From: Coleofasciculus sp. FACHB-T130
Lineage (GTDB): Bacteria > Cyanobacteriota > Cyanobacteriia > Cyanobacteriales > FACHB-T130
Assembly: GCF_014695375.1 (NCBI RefSeq)
Contig: NZ_JACJOG010000020.1
Span: 48,359-112,358, forward strand
Direction: 5' to 3'
DNA length: 64,000 bases
Shown here piece by piece: positions 47,772-56,737 of the stretch. Under the pieces are notes generated by a model. It was not told the DNA's origin, did no database searches, and saw nothing but the letters and a program-made list of their open reading frames with translations. Numbering within the stretch: the stretch's first letter is position 1; the number at the start of each line of letters is the position of its first letter. The position numbers were made by a program, and so were the translations under genes.

Positions 47772-49097
47772 CTAACGATGCTGGCTCAGACGCCGATAAA
47801 CCGTGGCTAACCCATCGGCATCCCCCACGTTGCCGGGAAACAGCACCACGGGCAAATTTGGAAATTGGGGATGATTCTCTGAAGTCCGTACCATTGAACA
47901 TCCGGGCAAAATTTGACCGAGTAACCGCGCTGAAGTTAACGCTAAACCTGTACTCAACACATCATTAGAAGTTATGCCGCCTTTGCTGATGAGAAACCCA
48001 ATATTCGCAGGTAAACCCTGTACGATATCCATCAACAAAGCAGAAACATCTTCCCCAAACAGTAACCGCGTTTGTACATCCTTAAAAGTAAGTTCTTTGC
48101 GGCTAGTGTAAATTACAGGCGTTTTCCCCGAATTGTACGCTGCGTGAACCTTTTCCAGTGTTTCATTGAGGAGACTTTCTAACGCAGTGACAGAATCATC
48201 AAGTAAACGTTCAATCTCTACTTCAATGCCAACTGTACCTGGTTCTTTTAGCAGTTGTTCTAGCTGTTGTGTCGTCTTTTTGACATGAGAACCGACAATC
48301 ACTGCGCCCGGTTTGCCTTCCCGCACATATTGCGCCATATCTTCTGCTGCTACAGGTTGCGGAGGCAAAGCAGCCAAGGCGGTTAAGATACTGGCAGCAC
48401 TGCGAAATAGGAAGCGTTTTCCCTGACTGGCTGCTGCTAGAATATCTTCTGCAAAGCGGTTTAAATCTGCTTGAATTTCCCCATCTACGACGCCGCACCG
48501 ATTGCCACTGAGGTTCATCAGCCGTTCCAAACTTCCAGCCCGAATATCTGCAAGTAAAAAGCGTTCTACTTCGTTAGCTGGAATTCTACCTTTTGTCTTT
48601 TCCTCCACATAATCAGGCAAATAACTATGGTGGTAGCCAAAGACTGAATCGCGGGCAAACTCAGTTTCATGAACAGGTGTCGGATCGCCGTCAATTATCA
48701 AATAATGTACGCTGTCGCGGGTCACTCGTCCCCCCTCGAAGAAGGCAGGAACTAGAAAATGGGCATCAAAGGAACCCAATTCTTCGGCAATTACATCTGT
48801 CTCGACTGGGTAATGTCCGCGCAGGGTGGAGTCAGAACGACTGACAATTAGAAAATCATGGATGTTTGATTGGGTAATCGCTTCCTTCAAGTTATGGCAA
48901 GCTTCTCTAGTAACCTTTGCCGCTTCCTCTGGAGTCAGCGCCCTCGTATTCGTCAGCACAAAGAAAATCGGGGACTCGTCCGCCAACCCCAACTGCAAGG
49001 TATCTACATCCCAGCGCGTCAGCAGCAAGCAGCCGTGAACCGTCTGAGAACCAGTAGGGTCATCATCAAGGACAATAATTTTTGGTTTGGTTGTCAT
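47772..49097 (-). CDS. Four-carbon acid sugar kinase family protein
   Basis: 441 residues of the DUF1537/OtnK-like kinase family. The N-terminal substrate half shows DDDPTGSQTVHG and SRSDSTLRGHYPVE. The C-terminal nucleotide half has GSHVKKTTQQLE and LISKGGITSNDVL, followed by PVVLFPGNVGD. Family members phosphorylate four-carbon acid sugars such as D-threonate or erythronate; which one applies here is unknown, as no cognate dehydrogenase or epimerase is adjacent. The start ATG is at 49095-49097. It is on the same strand as the phosphoketolase-like gene, but 472 bp of AT-rich DNA intervene. Confidence 0.82.
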   Translation of the reverse strand: MTTKPKIIVLDDDPTGSQTVHGCLLLTRWDVDTLQLGLADESPIFFVLTNTRALTPEEAAKVTREACHNLKEAITQSNIHDFLIVSRSDSTLRGHYPVETDVIAEELGSFDAHFLVPAFFEGGRVTRDSVHYLIIDGDPTPVHETEFARDSVFGYHHSYLPDYVEEKTKGRIPANEVERFLLADIRAGSLERLMNLSGNRCGVVDGEIQADLNRFAEDILAAASQGKRFLFRSAASILTALAALPPQPVAAEDMAQYVREGKPGAVIVGSHVKKTTQQLEQLLKEPGTVGIEVEIERLLDDSVTALESLLNETLEKVHAAYNSGKTPVIYTSRKELTFKDVQTRLLFGEDVSALLMDIVQGLPANIGFLISKGGITSNDVLSTGLALTSARLLGQILPGCSMVRTSENHPQFPNLPVVLFPGNVGDADGLATVYRRLSQHR

Positions 49098-49569
49098 GCT
49101 AAATCCGAACGCTGCCCCTATAATTTTCTCATCTCTTTCTGCACGCTGACGCCAATCTCCAACGCTTCAAATTCGTGCCAGAAAGTTTTAATTTATTAGT
49201 ATAGGCGATCGCCTGCAATAATTTGTTTGAATAAAAGGATAGAATTGCTTTTCTATTTTTAGAACTACTTCAAATTTTAGGGTTATCTTGAATTAAATTT
49301 AGTTTATAAAATTAAACACTATCAAAGATTCACTTAATTAAAATCAACAATAAAAAAGCTAAGCATCTCCAATCTTGAGTAGTTTTGTCTCTTATTTTCT
49401 AAAATCAATTAAATTTAAAATAAGATAAGCAAAAATTGTTCTTGTTGTATTTAAAATATTAGTTTTAAATTTGTGTTTAGCTGCTACTAACTTTAAATAA
49501 TACAACAAGTAGTGATATCGCTCTCCTGAATAAACAAGAGAGCGATCAAACTTTATGAGCTAACTAAAC
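49098..49569. other. AT-rich spacer
   Basis: 472 bp, strongly AT-rich (49220-49500), with no credible gene. CTCTCCTGAAT and AACAAGAGAG near 49520-49543, CTCTC against GAGAG, could form a weak terminator for the phosphoketolase-like gene. Confidence 0.4.
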
Positions 49570-51783
49570 TTAATGCACTAACTCAATCGCACGTTTTGTT
49601 AACGCTTCAGCCGTTAATCCATTAAATGCCATCAATTCACCCGCACTCGCTGTCGTTTCGCCACGCTTCCAGGCGAAAGTATCGCGCTTGCAGTTACTCC
49701 GAAGCATGATGGGTTCTAGCATCCCAGAAGCGCCACCCGTGACGCCAACTAAGGCATCACCATTAAATAGCTTGGCAAAGCCAGCATCGTCCAAAAAGTC
49801 GCCATCGGATTCGGAACAGGTATCCCAGGAGACATCATGGGGACGATACAAGCGGCGGGGATTAACAATCGAGACAATCCGCGCCCCAATTCCTTCGGTT
49901 TCTAAAAACGCGGCGGCTTCAAAGACTGGCATCAGCGTCATATCGCCAATCACGGCAAACACCACCATCTTGTCACCGGGGATTTCATGCAGCACAATGG
50001 CACCGTCGCGCAACCCTTGGCGAGTTTGTTCAAAAGTCGTGCGAATCGGTAGCGGCGATTTGCTGGCAGTAATCACAATTCCCTTATTCTTCGTTGTCAG
50101 CGCCCAGTCGTAGCAGACTTGGATACTATTCGCATCAGGGGGGAATAGGGGGAAAACGTTGCCATTCCGCATCATGGCGGCGAAATACGCTTCGATTTCC
50201 GGACGTTGGTGCGTCCAACCATTGCGCCCTTGTTCCAAGGCTCCAGCAGTGTATAAGGTAATCGTAGAGGGAGTGGGACGGCGCAATTCTGCCATCGCTT
50301 GCGTTACGGTTTGCCAAATCGGTAAGCCGTTGATGGCAAAGGATTCGTAGGAACACCAGAGAGTTCTAGCACCCATGAGGCATAAGCCAACCGCTAACCC
50401 GGCACAAGCATCTTCACTCAGGGGTTCGTAAACTTGCCCTTGGGGTGTTTGATTGTAAAGATCGTCCACTGTGGGGTGGATAATCTTTAAGGCTTGGTTA
50501 ATATTGGCAATCCCAGAGGCTTCGTTGCCGTCAGCGTTGGTAACGAGGAAATTGCGATCGCTTTCTCCCACTTTCCCCACCAAACGCCCCATTGCTGTCG
50601 TTGACACCTTTGCCTCGCCACCGACAGAATATTCTTCCAAGGGCAATTCACCCAAGTCTGGCAACGGTAACTCAAATTCTGTCACAACGGTCTTAGCTGC
50701 GGGACCACCACCGGCGCGTTCGCAATTCGTCCGCACCAATTCCCACGCCGCAGAGGATAAGGCGCGTGCTTTCAAGGCGTTGGAGATGTGGGGACTATCC
50801 AGGGTGTCTTTGGGATAGAGGTTGTGGGATTTTGCGCCTTTGGCGTGGACACCCGCACCCTTGAGCTGTTTAATAATCAATACGGTGAGTTTGCCGCCAA
50901 GTGCAGATTTCGCTGCTTTATCTACTGCCAGTAGCACCGCTTTGGTGAATTCCAGTCGCTTCTCGAAGGAAAAGGCTGTGCTATCAACATAATCTCCTGG
51001 CTGGTTTTGATCGTCGAAGTCTTTGGCGTTAATTAAGACAACTTCTTCAAACCCATTGCCACGCCAGTAACCGATCATCTGCTCGTTGGACTTAGTGGAC
51101 ACCATGCTATGGTGTTCCTGGCTGTAGCCGTTCCAAACCAGCACCGGCAAGAAATTCGTGGCTTCGGGGTAAGCCGTGTGGAAGTGTCCCATCCCACTCA
51201 TAATGTAGGGTTCGCCTAAGCCTCCGTCACCCAGAGTGAAGGGGAAAAGCTTGTCGCGATGCAGCTTTGCTGCTGCCATTGCGAAGTGTTGCCCTTGTCC
51301 CAAGGGACCCGCGGGTGCGAGAATGCCAGGAATGTAGCCGGAGAGGTGTCCTAAGAGTCCGTGCTTTTCCCGGAAGCGATCGCGCAATTGCTGCACGGTC
51401 GTGATTCCCATGTCCTCTAGCGACCGATCCAAGAACATGGCACTATAAAATCCGGGGGCGTGATGCCCGACTTCGGTGATGATATTCTTGTAACCGAGCA
51501 TAACCAATGCGGCATACGCTTCCGCTTGACTCGCAAAACCGCCAGGGTGCCCAGACGCCTTACTTGCAGTGACTTGCAGGGTCAAATAGCGTAAAGCATC
51601 TGCATACAATAAAGTTTGGAAGACAGCAGCCGGATCGGTGGGAGATGCGATGCTTGGCTTACCTTCTTCTATGGCAGGAGATTTTCCAGCCGTCTCAAAT
51701 CCTGGCAAATTCTCGCCAAAATATTGAATTCCATCGCAAAAAGCAGGCGTCGCTAACATCGCCTCTTGAGTCGGTGCGGTCAT
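49570..51783 (-). CDS. Phosphoketolase-like thiamine-diphosphate enzyme
   Basis: A 737-residue enzyme of the transketolase/phosphoketolase superfamily. The N-terminal half has HPGGFASQAEAYAAL, GHHAPGFYSA, GLLGHLSGYIPG and LGDGGLGEPYIMSG, which form the thiamine-diphosphate site. Further on come NGYSQEHHSMVS and the C-terminal region with the catalytic Glu (LSEDACAGLAVG) and WTHQRPEIEAYF. The sequence looks like the second, shorter cyanobacterial phosphoketolase type rather than classical XfpA of ~800 residues. It should split xylulose-5-P or fructose-6-P to acetyl-P, but activity is inferred. Start ATG 51781-51783. Confidence 0.75.
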   Translation of the reverse strand: MTAPTQEAMLATPAFCDGIQYFGENLPGFETAGKSPAIEEGKPSIASPTDPAAVFQTLLYADALRYLTLQVTASKASGHPGGFASQAEAYAALVMLGYKNIITEVGHHAPGFYSAMFLDRSLEDMGITTVQQLRDRFREKHGLLGHLSGYIPGILAPAGPLGQGQHFAMAAAKLHRDKLFPFTLGDGGLGEPYIMSGMGHFHTAYPEATNFLPVLVWNGYSQEHHSMVSTKSNEQMIGYWRGNGFEEVVLINAKDFDDQNQPGDYVDSTAFSFEKRLEFTKAVLLAVDKAAKSALGGKLTVLIIKQLKGAGVHAKGAKSHNLYPKDTLDSPHISNALKARALSSAAWELVRTNCERAGGGPAAKTVVTEFELPLPDLGELPLEEYSVGGEAKVSTTAMGRLVGKVGESDRNFLVTNADGNEASGIANINQALKIIHPTVDDLYNQTPQGQVYEPLSEDACAGLAVGLCLMGARTLWCSYESFAINGLPIWQTVTQAMAELRRPTPSTITLYTAGALEQGRNGWTHQRPEIEAYFAAMMRNGNVFPLFPPDANSIQVCYDWALTTKNKGIVITASKSPLPIRTTFEQTRQGLRDGAIVLHEIPGDKMVVFAVIGDMTLMPVFEAAAFLETEGIGARIVSIVNPRRLYRPHDVSWDTCSESDGDFLDDAGFAKLFNGDALVGVTGGASGMLEPIMLRSNCKRDTFAWKRGETTASAGELMAFNGLTAEALTKRAIELVH

Positions 51784-52140
51784 AATCTCAGATTCCTCTT
51801 GTAAATTAAGTGCGCGAGAAGCTAAAAACGTAAAATGGCGTTGGCTTCCCGTAGGGTAGGTTCGTCAGCAGTGCTAGGATTGCGCGATCGCTACTCGCAC
51901 CCATCCCATTGCTCGCTCTGTTGTATGGTTATTTCAGCCGGTAGGCGCTCATCAACCCAAAAACCGTTTTCCTGAAGACATTCGTACTCCAGACGCTTAG
52001 AAGTCCGTCCTTCAGCAAACTCCTAGCCTCTTAACCCTCGATCCTACAGCCTTCTAGGTCTATAAATCTCTTTTCTTTCTCCAGTTGTGAAGATTAAAAT
52101 CTTATTAGAAATTAAACTTCTACTTATCTTTGTGTGAAAT
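51784..52140. other. Spacer without genes
   Basis: 357 bp upstream of the phosphoketolase-like gene and downstream of the RsbW-like gene. It contains a GCGCGATCGC site near 51880. The promoter of the gene at 51783 should be here. No reading frame is credible. Confidence 0.35.
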
Positions 52141-52575
52141 TCAATCAGAGGCTAACAAATTAGAATAATTTTTTACAACTAACAGGCAATTCCGGTTGTC
52201 AGTGCGGGTATAACTCAGATAGTCCGCGATTTTTTGTAAAATGGCGATACCCCGCCCCCCCGTGGCATTCTTGCTGATCTCCTCTGGTTTTTTAAGGCGG
52301 GCTTCTAAATTAAAAGGCGGTCCTTGATCCCAAATTCGGATTTCTAAACATTCCGAAAACAAATTAACTTCAATATCAATTGGAACATCTGAAGTTTTGC
52401 CTTTGTGGGCATGACGAACTGCGTTAGTAAAGCCTTCAGCTAGAGCTAATTGGCACTGTAGCCAAACTTTTTTAGGAATCTCAGGTTGATTTAAACCTTC
52501 AAACCATGACAAAACACCATCTAACGCCTTGAGGTCGCTGGAAACTTGTACAGAGATTTTTTTGATGAGTTTCAA
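52141..52575 (-). CDS. RsbW-like serine kinase/anti-sigma factor
   Basis: A 144-residue GHKL ATPase of the RsbW/SpoIIAB type, which phosphorylates STAS antagonists and binds their targets. Visible are the N-box AEGFTNAVRHAHKG (Asn51), the G1 box WDQGPPF and the G2 box GGRGIAILQKIAD. There is no H-box, which distinguishes it from two-component kinases. The STAS protein at 54259 and the phosphatase at 53049 make a full partner-switching set around it. The controlled output (sigma factor or other protein) is not in the window. Confidence 0.87.
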   Translation of the reverse strand: MKLIKKISVQVSSDLKALDGVLSWFEGLNQPEIPKKVWLQCQLALAEGFTNAVRHAHKGKTSDVPIDIEVNLFSECLEIRIWDQGPPFNLEARLKKPEEISKNATGGRGIAILQKIADYLSYTRTDNRNCLLVVKNYSNLLASD

Positions 52576-53048
52576 CTGTTCAAAGCCTTTTTAATCAACG
52601 ACACTGAAACTTTGTATTAAACATCGGCACAAATTAGAGAGAATCCAGTCTAGCCTATAGGTAATCGTTGCGATCGCAATGAATTTTCTGGTTAGTGGGC
52701 AGCGTGCCACTTTCTCATTAGCCTCATGAATGGGTGGCATGAGTCAAGAAGTCGGAGGTGCTTAGACTGGAAGTATTGATAGCTTTGGGCGTAGAACTTG
52801 CTAGATTTGGTGATGACGGCTCTCAAAATATCTACATGAGCATTTTCGATCGCAGTAACAATGTTGATCATCATAATGCGAGTCAGTAACGAGTGGAAAG
52901 CCTAGATAACTTCGAGCAACCGATGACTATACTTGTTTATGATTGTGCATATTTTCGGTGAAGTTTAGCGATCTTCACACTTGCCTCAGGTGTCATCCTT
53001 CAGTTTTAACTGCCTTCCATCTTAAGCGACCTGTAGTCCCTCTATCTC
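52576..53048. other. Divergent promoter region of the partner-switching genes
   Basis: 473 bp between the RsbW-like gene and the receiver-phosphatase gene. The short reverse frame at 52692-52874 has no features of a real protein. Promoters for both directions should be here. A HIP1-like GCGATCGC is present at 52671. Confidence 0.4.
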
Positions 53049-54188
53049 ATGGTTCAAGTTCTGATTATTGATGATGACCCGGCGATTCAGCTATTGCTCA
53101 AAAGAACGCTAAAAAGCGAGGGTTATGAATTAACCGTCGCCAGCGATGGCGAAGCCGGTTTGACCCTAGCGCAAAAGTTACGACCTGCACTGGTAATTTG
53201 CGATTGGATCATGCCGCGCATGAACGGACTGGAAGTGTGCCGTCAGGTCAAGGCAACCGCAGAACTTTCAACAACTTTCTTTATTTTGCTGACATCGATG
53301 GGTTCCGTCGAGGATCGGGTGAAAGGGCTGGATGCTGGGGCGGATGATTTTTTGTGCAAGCCCATCGATATGTATGAGTTGAAGGCGCGAGTGCGGGCCG
53401 GCTTGAGGTTACACCAACTCAGCCACGACTTGCAGCACCAAAAACTGCTGTTGGAGGCGGAATTAGCAGAAGCAGCCGAGTATGTGTGTTCCATCCTTCC
53501 TTCTCCGCTGACCTCACCTCCTGTAACCATTGATTCTCGTTTTGTTCCTTCCCGCCAATTAGGAGGGGATGGCTTTGATTATTACTGGCTAGATCCAGAT
53601 CATTTAGCGATTTATCTGCTAGATGTCGCCGGACATGGATTGCGGGCTGCTTTACCGTCTCTTTCTGTAATGAACTTACTCAAAAGCCAAGCCCTTCCTA
53701 AAATTAATTACTATGAGCCTAGCGATGTCCTGAAGGCGTTGAATGAAACGTTCCAGATGACTCAGCGAAATGATAAATATTTCACTATCTGGTACGGAGT
53801 CTATAACCGAGTTAAGCGCACCCTAGTTTACGCCAGCGCTGGGCATCCACCGGCAGTTTTAATCTCTGCAAACTCGAATTTAGTAACCCAAGTCAAACGC
53901 TTAAAAACCCCAGGGTTGCCAGTTGGGATGTTTCCTGATGCTGAATTTATGGATGGTAGCTGCGAGGTGGAAAAATCCAGCACACTTTACATTTTCAGTG
54001 ATGGGATTTATGAAATTAACCAACCAGATGGCACGATTTGGGGTCTTGATGCATTCATCGATCTGCTGACGGAATTTCCGAAAAATCATCAGAATAATCT
54101 AGATCGGATAGTAAATTCTGTTCAAGATAGGAATCCAAAAGACTATTTTGACGATGATTTATCGTTGCTGCAAATCAACTTTGATTAG
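53049..54188 (+). CDS. Response regulator with PP2C (RsbU-like) phosphatase domain
   Basis: 379 residues. The N-terminal receiver domain (1-~120) has DDD (8-10), phospho-acceptor Asp52 in VICDWIMPRMNG and the conserved Lys in CKPIDM. A short coiled helix (~122-150) leads to a SpoIIE/PP2C phosphatase domain (~165-379) with GGDGFDYYW and LLDVAGHGLRAAL, which carry the metal-binding aspartates, and FSDGIYE. It should dephosphorylate a STAS antagonist when its receiver is phosphorylated, so it links a two-component signal to the partner switch. The cognate kinase is not identified; the kinase at 56738 is one candidate only by position. Confidence 0.9.
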   Translation: MVQVLIIDDDPAIQLLLKRTLKSEGYELTVASDGEAGLTLAQKLRPALVICDWIMPRMNGLEVCRQVKATAELSTTFFILLTSMGSVEDRVKGLDAGADDFLCKPIDMYELKARVRAGLRLHQLSHDLQHQKLLLEAELAEAAEYVCSILPSPLTSPPVTIDSRFVPSRQLGGDGFDYYWLDPDHLAIYLLDVAGHGLRAALPSLSVMNLLKSQALPKINYYEPSDVLKALNETFQMTQRNDKYFTIWYGVYNRVKRTLVYASAGHPPAVLISANSNLVTQVKRLKTPGLPVGMFPDAEFMDGSCEVEKSSTLYIFSDGIYEINQPDGTIWGLDAFIDLLTEFPKNHQNNLDRIVNSVQDRNPKDYFDDDLSLLQINFD

Positions 54189-54260
54189 TCAAGTGCTAAG
54201 TGCTAATTGCTAAGTGCTAATTGTCGATCGCGATTAGCCATTAGCGATTAGCCATTAGCT
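54187..54260. repeat. STRR array between phosphatase and STAS genes
   Basis: AAGTGCT/AATTGCT heptamers (54191-54222) and ATTAGCC-type units (54233-54260) run directly from the phosphatase stop to the stop of the convergent STAS gene. CGCGATTA and TAATCGCG arms on either side could form a stem acting as terminator. Confidence 0.65.
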
Positions 54261-54579
54261 ATTGACTAATCGCGTTATTGAATTCTTCACGATTAGGAAA
54301 GATTTCAAAAACGCGATCCATACTCGTCAGTTCAAATAACATTCTTACTTGCTCATTAATCGAGCAAATAAAGAGTTTACCACCAGCGGCGCGAACAGTT
54401 TTGAGTGCAAGCACTAGCGCCCCCAACCCAGAACTATCCATAAAGGTAACGTCCTTAAAGTCAATTAACACCATATTGCCTCCGTTTTCAACAATATCGC
54501 TAATTTCTTGACGAAACTGAGTCGCCTTCATACCGTCTAAAATGCCAGAGGGTTGAACAATTTTGACAACAGGATTCAT
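54259..54579 (-). CDS. STAS-domain anti-anti-sigma factor (RsbV/SpoIIAA-like)
   Basis: A 106-residue single STAS domain. The segment VTFMDSSGLGALV carries the phosphorylatable serine, by homology Ser50, the second of the pair. In the partner-switching scheme the unphosphorylated form binds the RsbW-like kinase and frees its target; the PP2C phosphatase next door would regenerate it. It is convergent with the phosphatase gene. Its last codons (ISQ-stop) overlap the end of the heptamer repeat tract. Confidence 0.9.
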   Translation of the reverse strand: MNPVVKIVQPSGILDGMKATQFRQEISDIVENGGNMVLIDFKDVTFMDSSGLGALVLALKTVRAAGGKLFICSINEQVRMLFELTSMDRVFEIFPNREEFNNAISQ

Positions 54580-54677
54580 ATTCTGTAGTGCTGACCCGTT
54601 CCAAGACGATGTAGACCTAGCCAGTATAACTGCGAGAATTGCTTTGGGCTAGAGTTTAGCCGCGGTTAACGAAGAAA

Positions 54678-54739
54678 ATCAGCGAACTGACTTTTTCTGC
54701 GCTAGGCTAACGCCTCGCTTGGCATGAGCGCGATCGCGC
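54678..54739 (-). repeat. Dispersed repeat, family R1, copy 4
   Basis: GCGAACTGAC, then GCGCTAGGCTAACGCCTCGCTT and a GCGATCGC site. This is the reverse complement of the copy at 34948-35008, with which it shares the short ATGAGCGCGATCGC end. Confidence 0.75.
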
Positions 54740-54995
54740 CTCTTACCATCTCTCACCACCTCTCACGATTCTGTCCGCTTTGCCCTACGCCTCTCCGAGT
54801 AGACGCCATGCCCTTAGCGGCTGCTTGCCCTGTGCTTGCCCTGATATTCGCGCCTCATCACAAACAGCCCTAAAGGCGTTTTCTCCCGCGTCTAGCTGGC
54901 GGCTCCGGGCGGAGGATATCCTTCGAGTGATAGACCCTTTAAAGTTCTTAACTTTCTTAGAATCGGGGATATACACGGGTCTGAGAGTATTGTCC
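54740..54995. other. Upstream region of crtO with repeat-like DNA
   Basis: GC-richer than other gaps, with phrases such as CTACGCCTCTCCGAGTAGACGCC that look like dispersed palindromic repeats. An open frame runs through it into crtO, but its composition and lack of homology indicate it is not translated. The crtO promoter is presumably at its right end. Confidence 0.5.
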
Positions 54996-56690
54996 ATGCA
55001 AGAGTACGATGTTGTCATTATTGGTGCCGGTCACAACGGACTTGTCTGTGCCGCCTATCTGCTCAAAGCAGGCTATAGCGTTCTGTTACTAGAAAAGCGC
55101 TCCATTCCGGGCGGCGGCGCAACAACCGAAGAAATCTTACCGAAAGAGGCACCGGGTTTTAAGTTCAACCTCTGCTCGATTGACCACGAGTTCATTCACT
55201 TGGGTCCGGTAGTCGAAGAGTTAGAACTCACTAAATATGGCTTGGAATATTTATATTGCGACCCAGTCGCTTTTTGCCCCCATCCTGATGGCAAATACTT
55301 TTTAGGTCACAAATCCGTTGAAAAAACTTGTGCAGAGATTGCACGTTATAGCGATCGCGATGCCAAAAAATATGCCGAATATACCGAGTACTGGCAGCGC
55401 GTACTGGGTGCAATGATCCCGGTGTTCAACGCACCGCCAAAATCGATCGTTGACATTGCTGGCAATTACGACCTCAAAAAGCTGCAAGATTTATTCTCCG
55501 TCTTGGGTGGGCCAAATAAGACGTTGGATCTGATTCGTACCATGCTCACCAGCCCGGAAGATATCCTCAACGAGTGGTTTGATTCCGAGTTTCTGAAAGC
55601 GCCCTTGGCTCGACTCTCCGCAGAGCTTGGCGCACCTCCGTCCCAAAAAACCATTTCTGTCGGTTCAATCATGATGGCGATGCGCCATGACCCTGGAATG
55701 GCGCGACCTAAAGGTGGTAGCGGCGCACTGGTTGATGCTTTGCTGAAGTTAGTGAAAAGTAAAGGCGGTGTCGTCCTGTGCGACCAGACCGTTGAAAAAG
55801 TATTAATCGATGACGGTCGTGCAGTGGGCGTGCGGGTGGCAGGTGGCACCGAATACCGCGCTAAAACTGGGGTGATCTCCAACATTGATGCCAAGCGCTT
55901 GTTCCTACGCCACATGGATGAGAGCGATGTTGATTCAGCCGACCCGAATTTAAGGGAACGCTTAGAGCGCAGAATTGTCAACAACAACGAAACGATTCTC
56001 AAGATCGATTGCGCCCTATCCGAGCCTTTGCGTTTTGAACACCACAACCACCAGGATGAGTACCTGATTGGCTCAGTTCTAATTGCTGACTCGGTGCGCC
56101 ATGTGGAAATCGCTCACAGCGAGGCTTCTATCGGCAATATTCCCGATGCCGATCCCTCAATGTATGTGGTCGTACCCACGGTACTCGATCCGTCAATGGC
56201 TCCGGAAGGCAAGCATACGCTGTGGATTGAGTTTTTCGCACCTTATCAGATTGCCGGTGCAGAAGGTACGGGTTTGCATGGTACTGGCTGGACAGATGAA
56301 CTGAAAAACAAAGTCGCAGACCGCGTGTTAGATAAGCTAGCCGATTATTCGCCGAATCTCAAGCACTCCATTATCGCTCGTGCTGTTGAAAGTCCAGCGG
56401 AACTCGGCGATCGCTTGGGCGCTTACAAAGGCAACTACTACCACGTTGATATGACCCTCGACCAAATGGTCTTTTTCCGTCCGTTGCCGGAATTGGCAAA
56501 CTACAAAACTCCGATTGAAGGGTTATTTCTCAGCGGTGCGGGTACTCATCCAGGCGGTTCTATTTCCGGGATGCCGGGACGCAACTGCGCTCGTGTGTTC
56601 CTGCATACTCAGCAGCCAATTGCCCAAAAGCTGAAGGATGCGGGAAATTCTCTCAAATCTACGGTTGAGTCTGTGTTTAAAATTTCGTAG
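54996..56690 (+). CDS. crtO: Beta-carotene ketolase CrtO
   Basis: A 564-residue FAD-dependent carotenoid ketolase of the phytoene-desaturase fold that adds a 4-keto group to beta-carotene, giving echinenone. The FAD motif is VVIIGAGHNGLVCAAYLL near the N-terminus. IDHEFIFLGPV-like (IDHEFIHLGPV), NEWFDSE, GAPPSQK, GVISNIDAKRLFL and the C-terminal GAGTHPGGSISGMPGRNCARVF match the Synechocystis CrtO type closely. The start is ATG 54996 (MQEYDVV). The open frame extends 72 codons upstream, but that part is repeat DNA. Echinenone serves photoprotection, including as the orange carotenoid protein pigment. Confidence 0.93.
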   Translation: MQEYDVVIIGAGHNGLVCAAYLLKAGYSVLLLEKRSIPGGGATTEEILPKEAPGFKFNLCSIDHEFIHLGPVVEELELTKYGLEYLYCDPVAFCPHPDGKYFLGHKSVEKTCAEIARYSDRDAKKYAEYTEYWQRVLGAMIPVFNAPPKSIVDIAGNYDLKKLQDLFSVLGGPNKTLDLIRTMLTSPEDILNEWFDSEFLKAPLARLSAELGAPPSQKTISVGSIMMAMRHDPGMARPKGGSGALVDALLKLVKSKGGVVLCDQTVEKVLIDDGRAVGVRVAGGTEYRAKTGVISNIDAKRLFLRHMDESDVDSADPNLRERLERRIVNNNETILKIDCALSEPLRFEHHNHQDEYLIGSVLIADSVRHVEIAHSEASIGNIPDADPSMYVVVPTVLDPSMAPEGKHTLWIEFFAPYQIAGAEGTGLHGTGWTDELKNKVADRVLDKLADYSPNLKHSIIARAVESPAELGDRLGAYKGNYYHVDMTLDQMVFFRPLPELANYKTPIEGLFLSGAGTHPGGSISGMPGRNCARVFLHTQQPIAQKLKDAGNSLKSTVESVFKIS

Positions 56691-56699
56691 CGATAAATC

Positions 56700-56723
56700 G
56701 GGGCACGGCATTGCCCGTGCCCC
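56700..56723. repeat. 9-bp stem hairpin after crtO
   Basis: GGGGCACGG and CCGTGCCCC pair exactly around CATTGC. There is no T tract. It lies between the convergent crtO and histidine kinase genes and resembles the palindrome at 12887. Confidence 0.6.
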
Positions 56724-56737
56724 TACCAATGGAAGGA

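Noticed and set aside
52692..52874. 60-residue reverse frame in the partner-switching promoter region
   Set aside because: It has no recognisable pattern or good start and lies where divergent promoters are expected.
54780..54995. 72-codon N-terminal extension of crtO
   Set aside because: It is composed of repeat-like GC-rich DNA, has no homology to CrtO, and the FAD motif starts right after ATG 54996 as in known CrtO.
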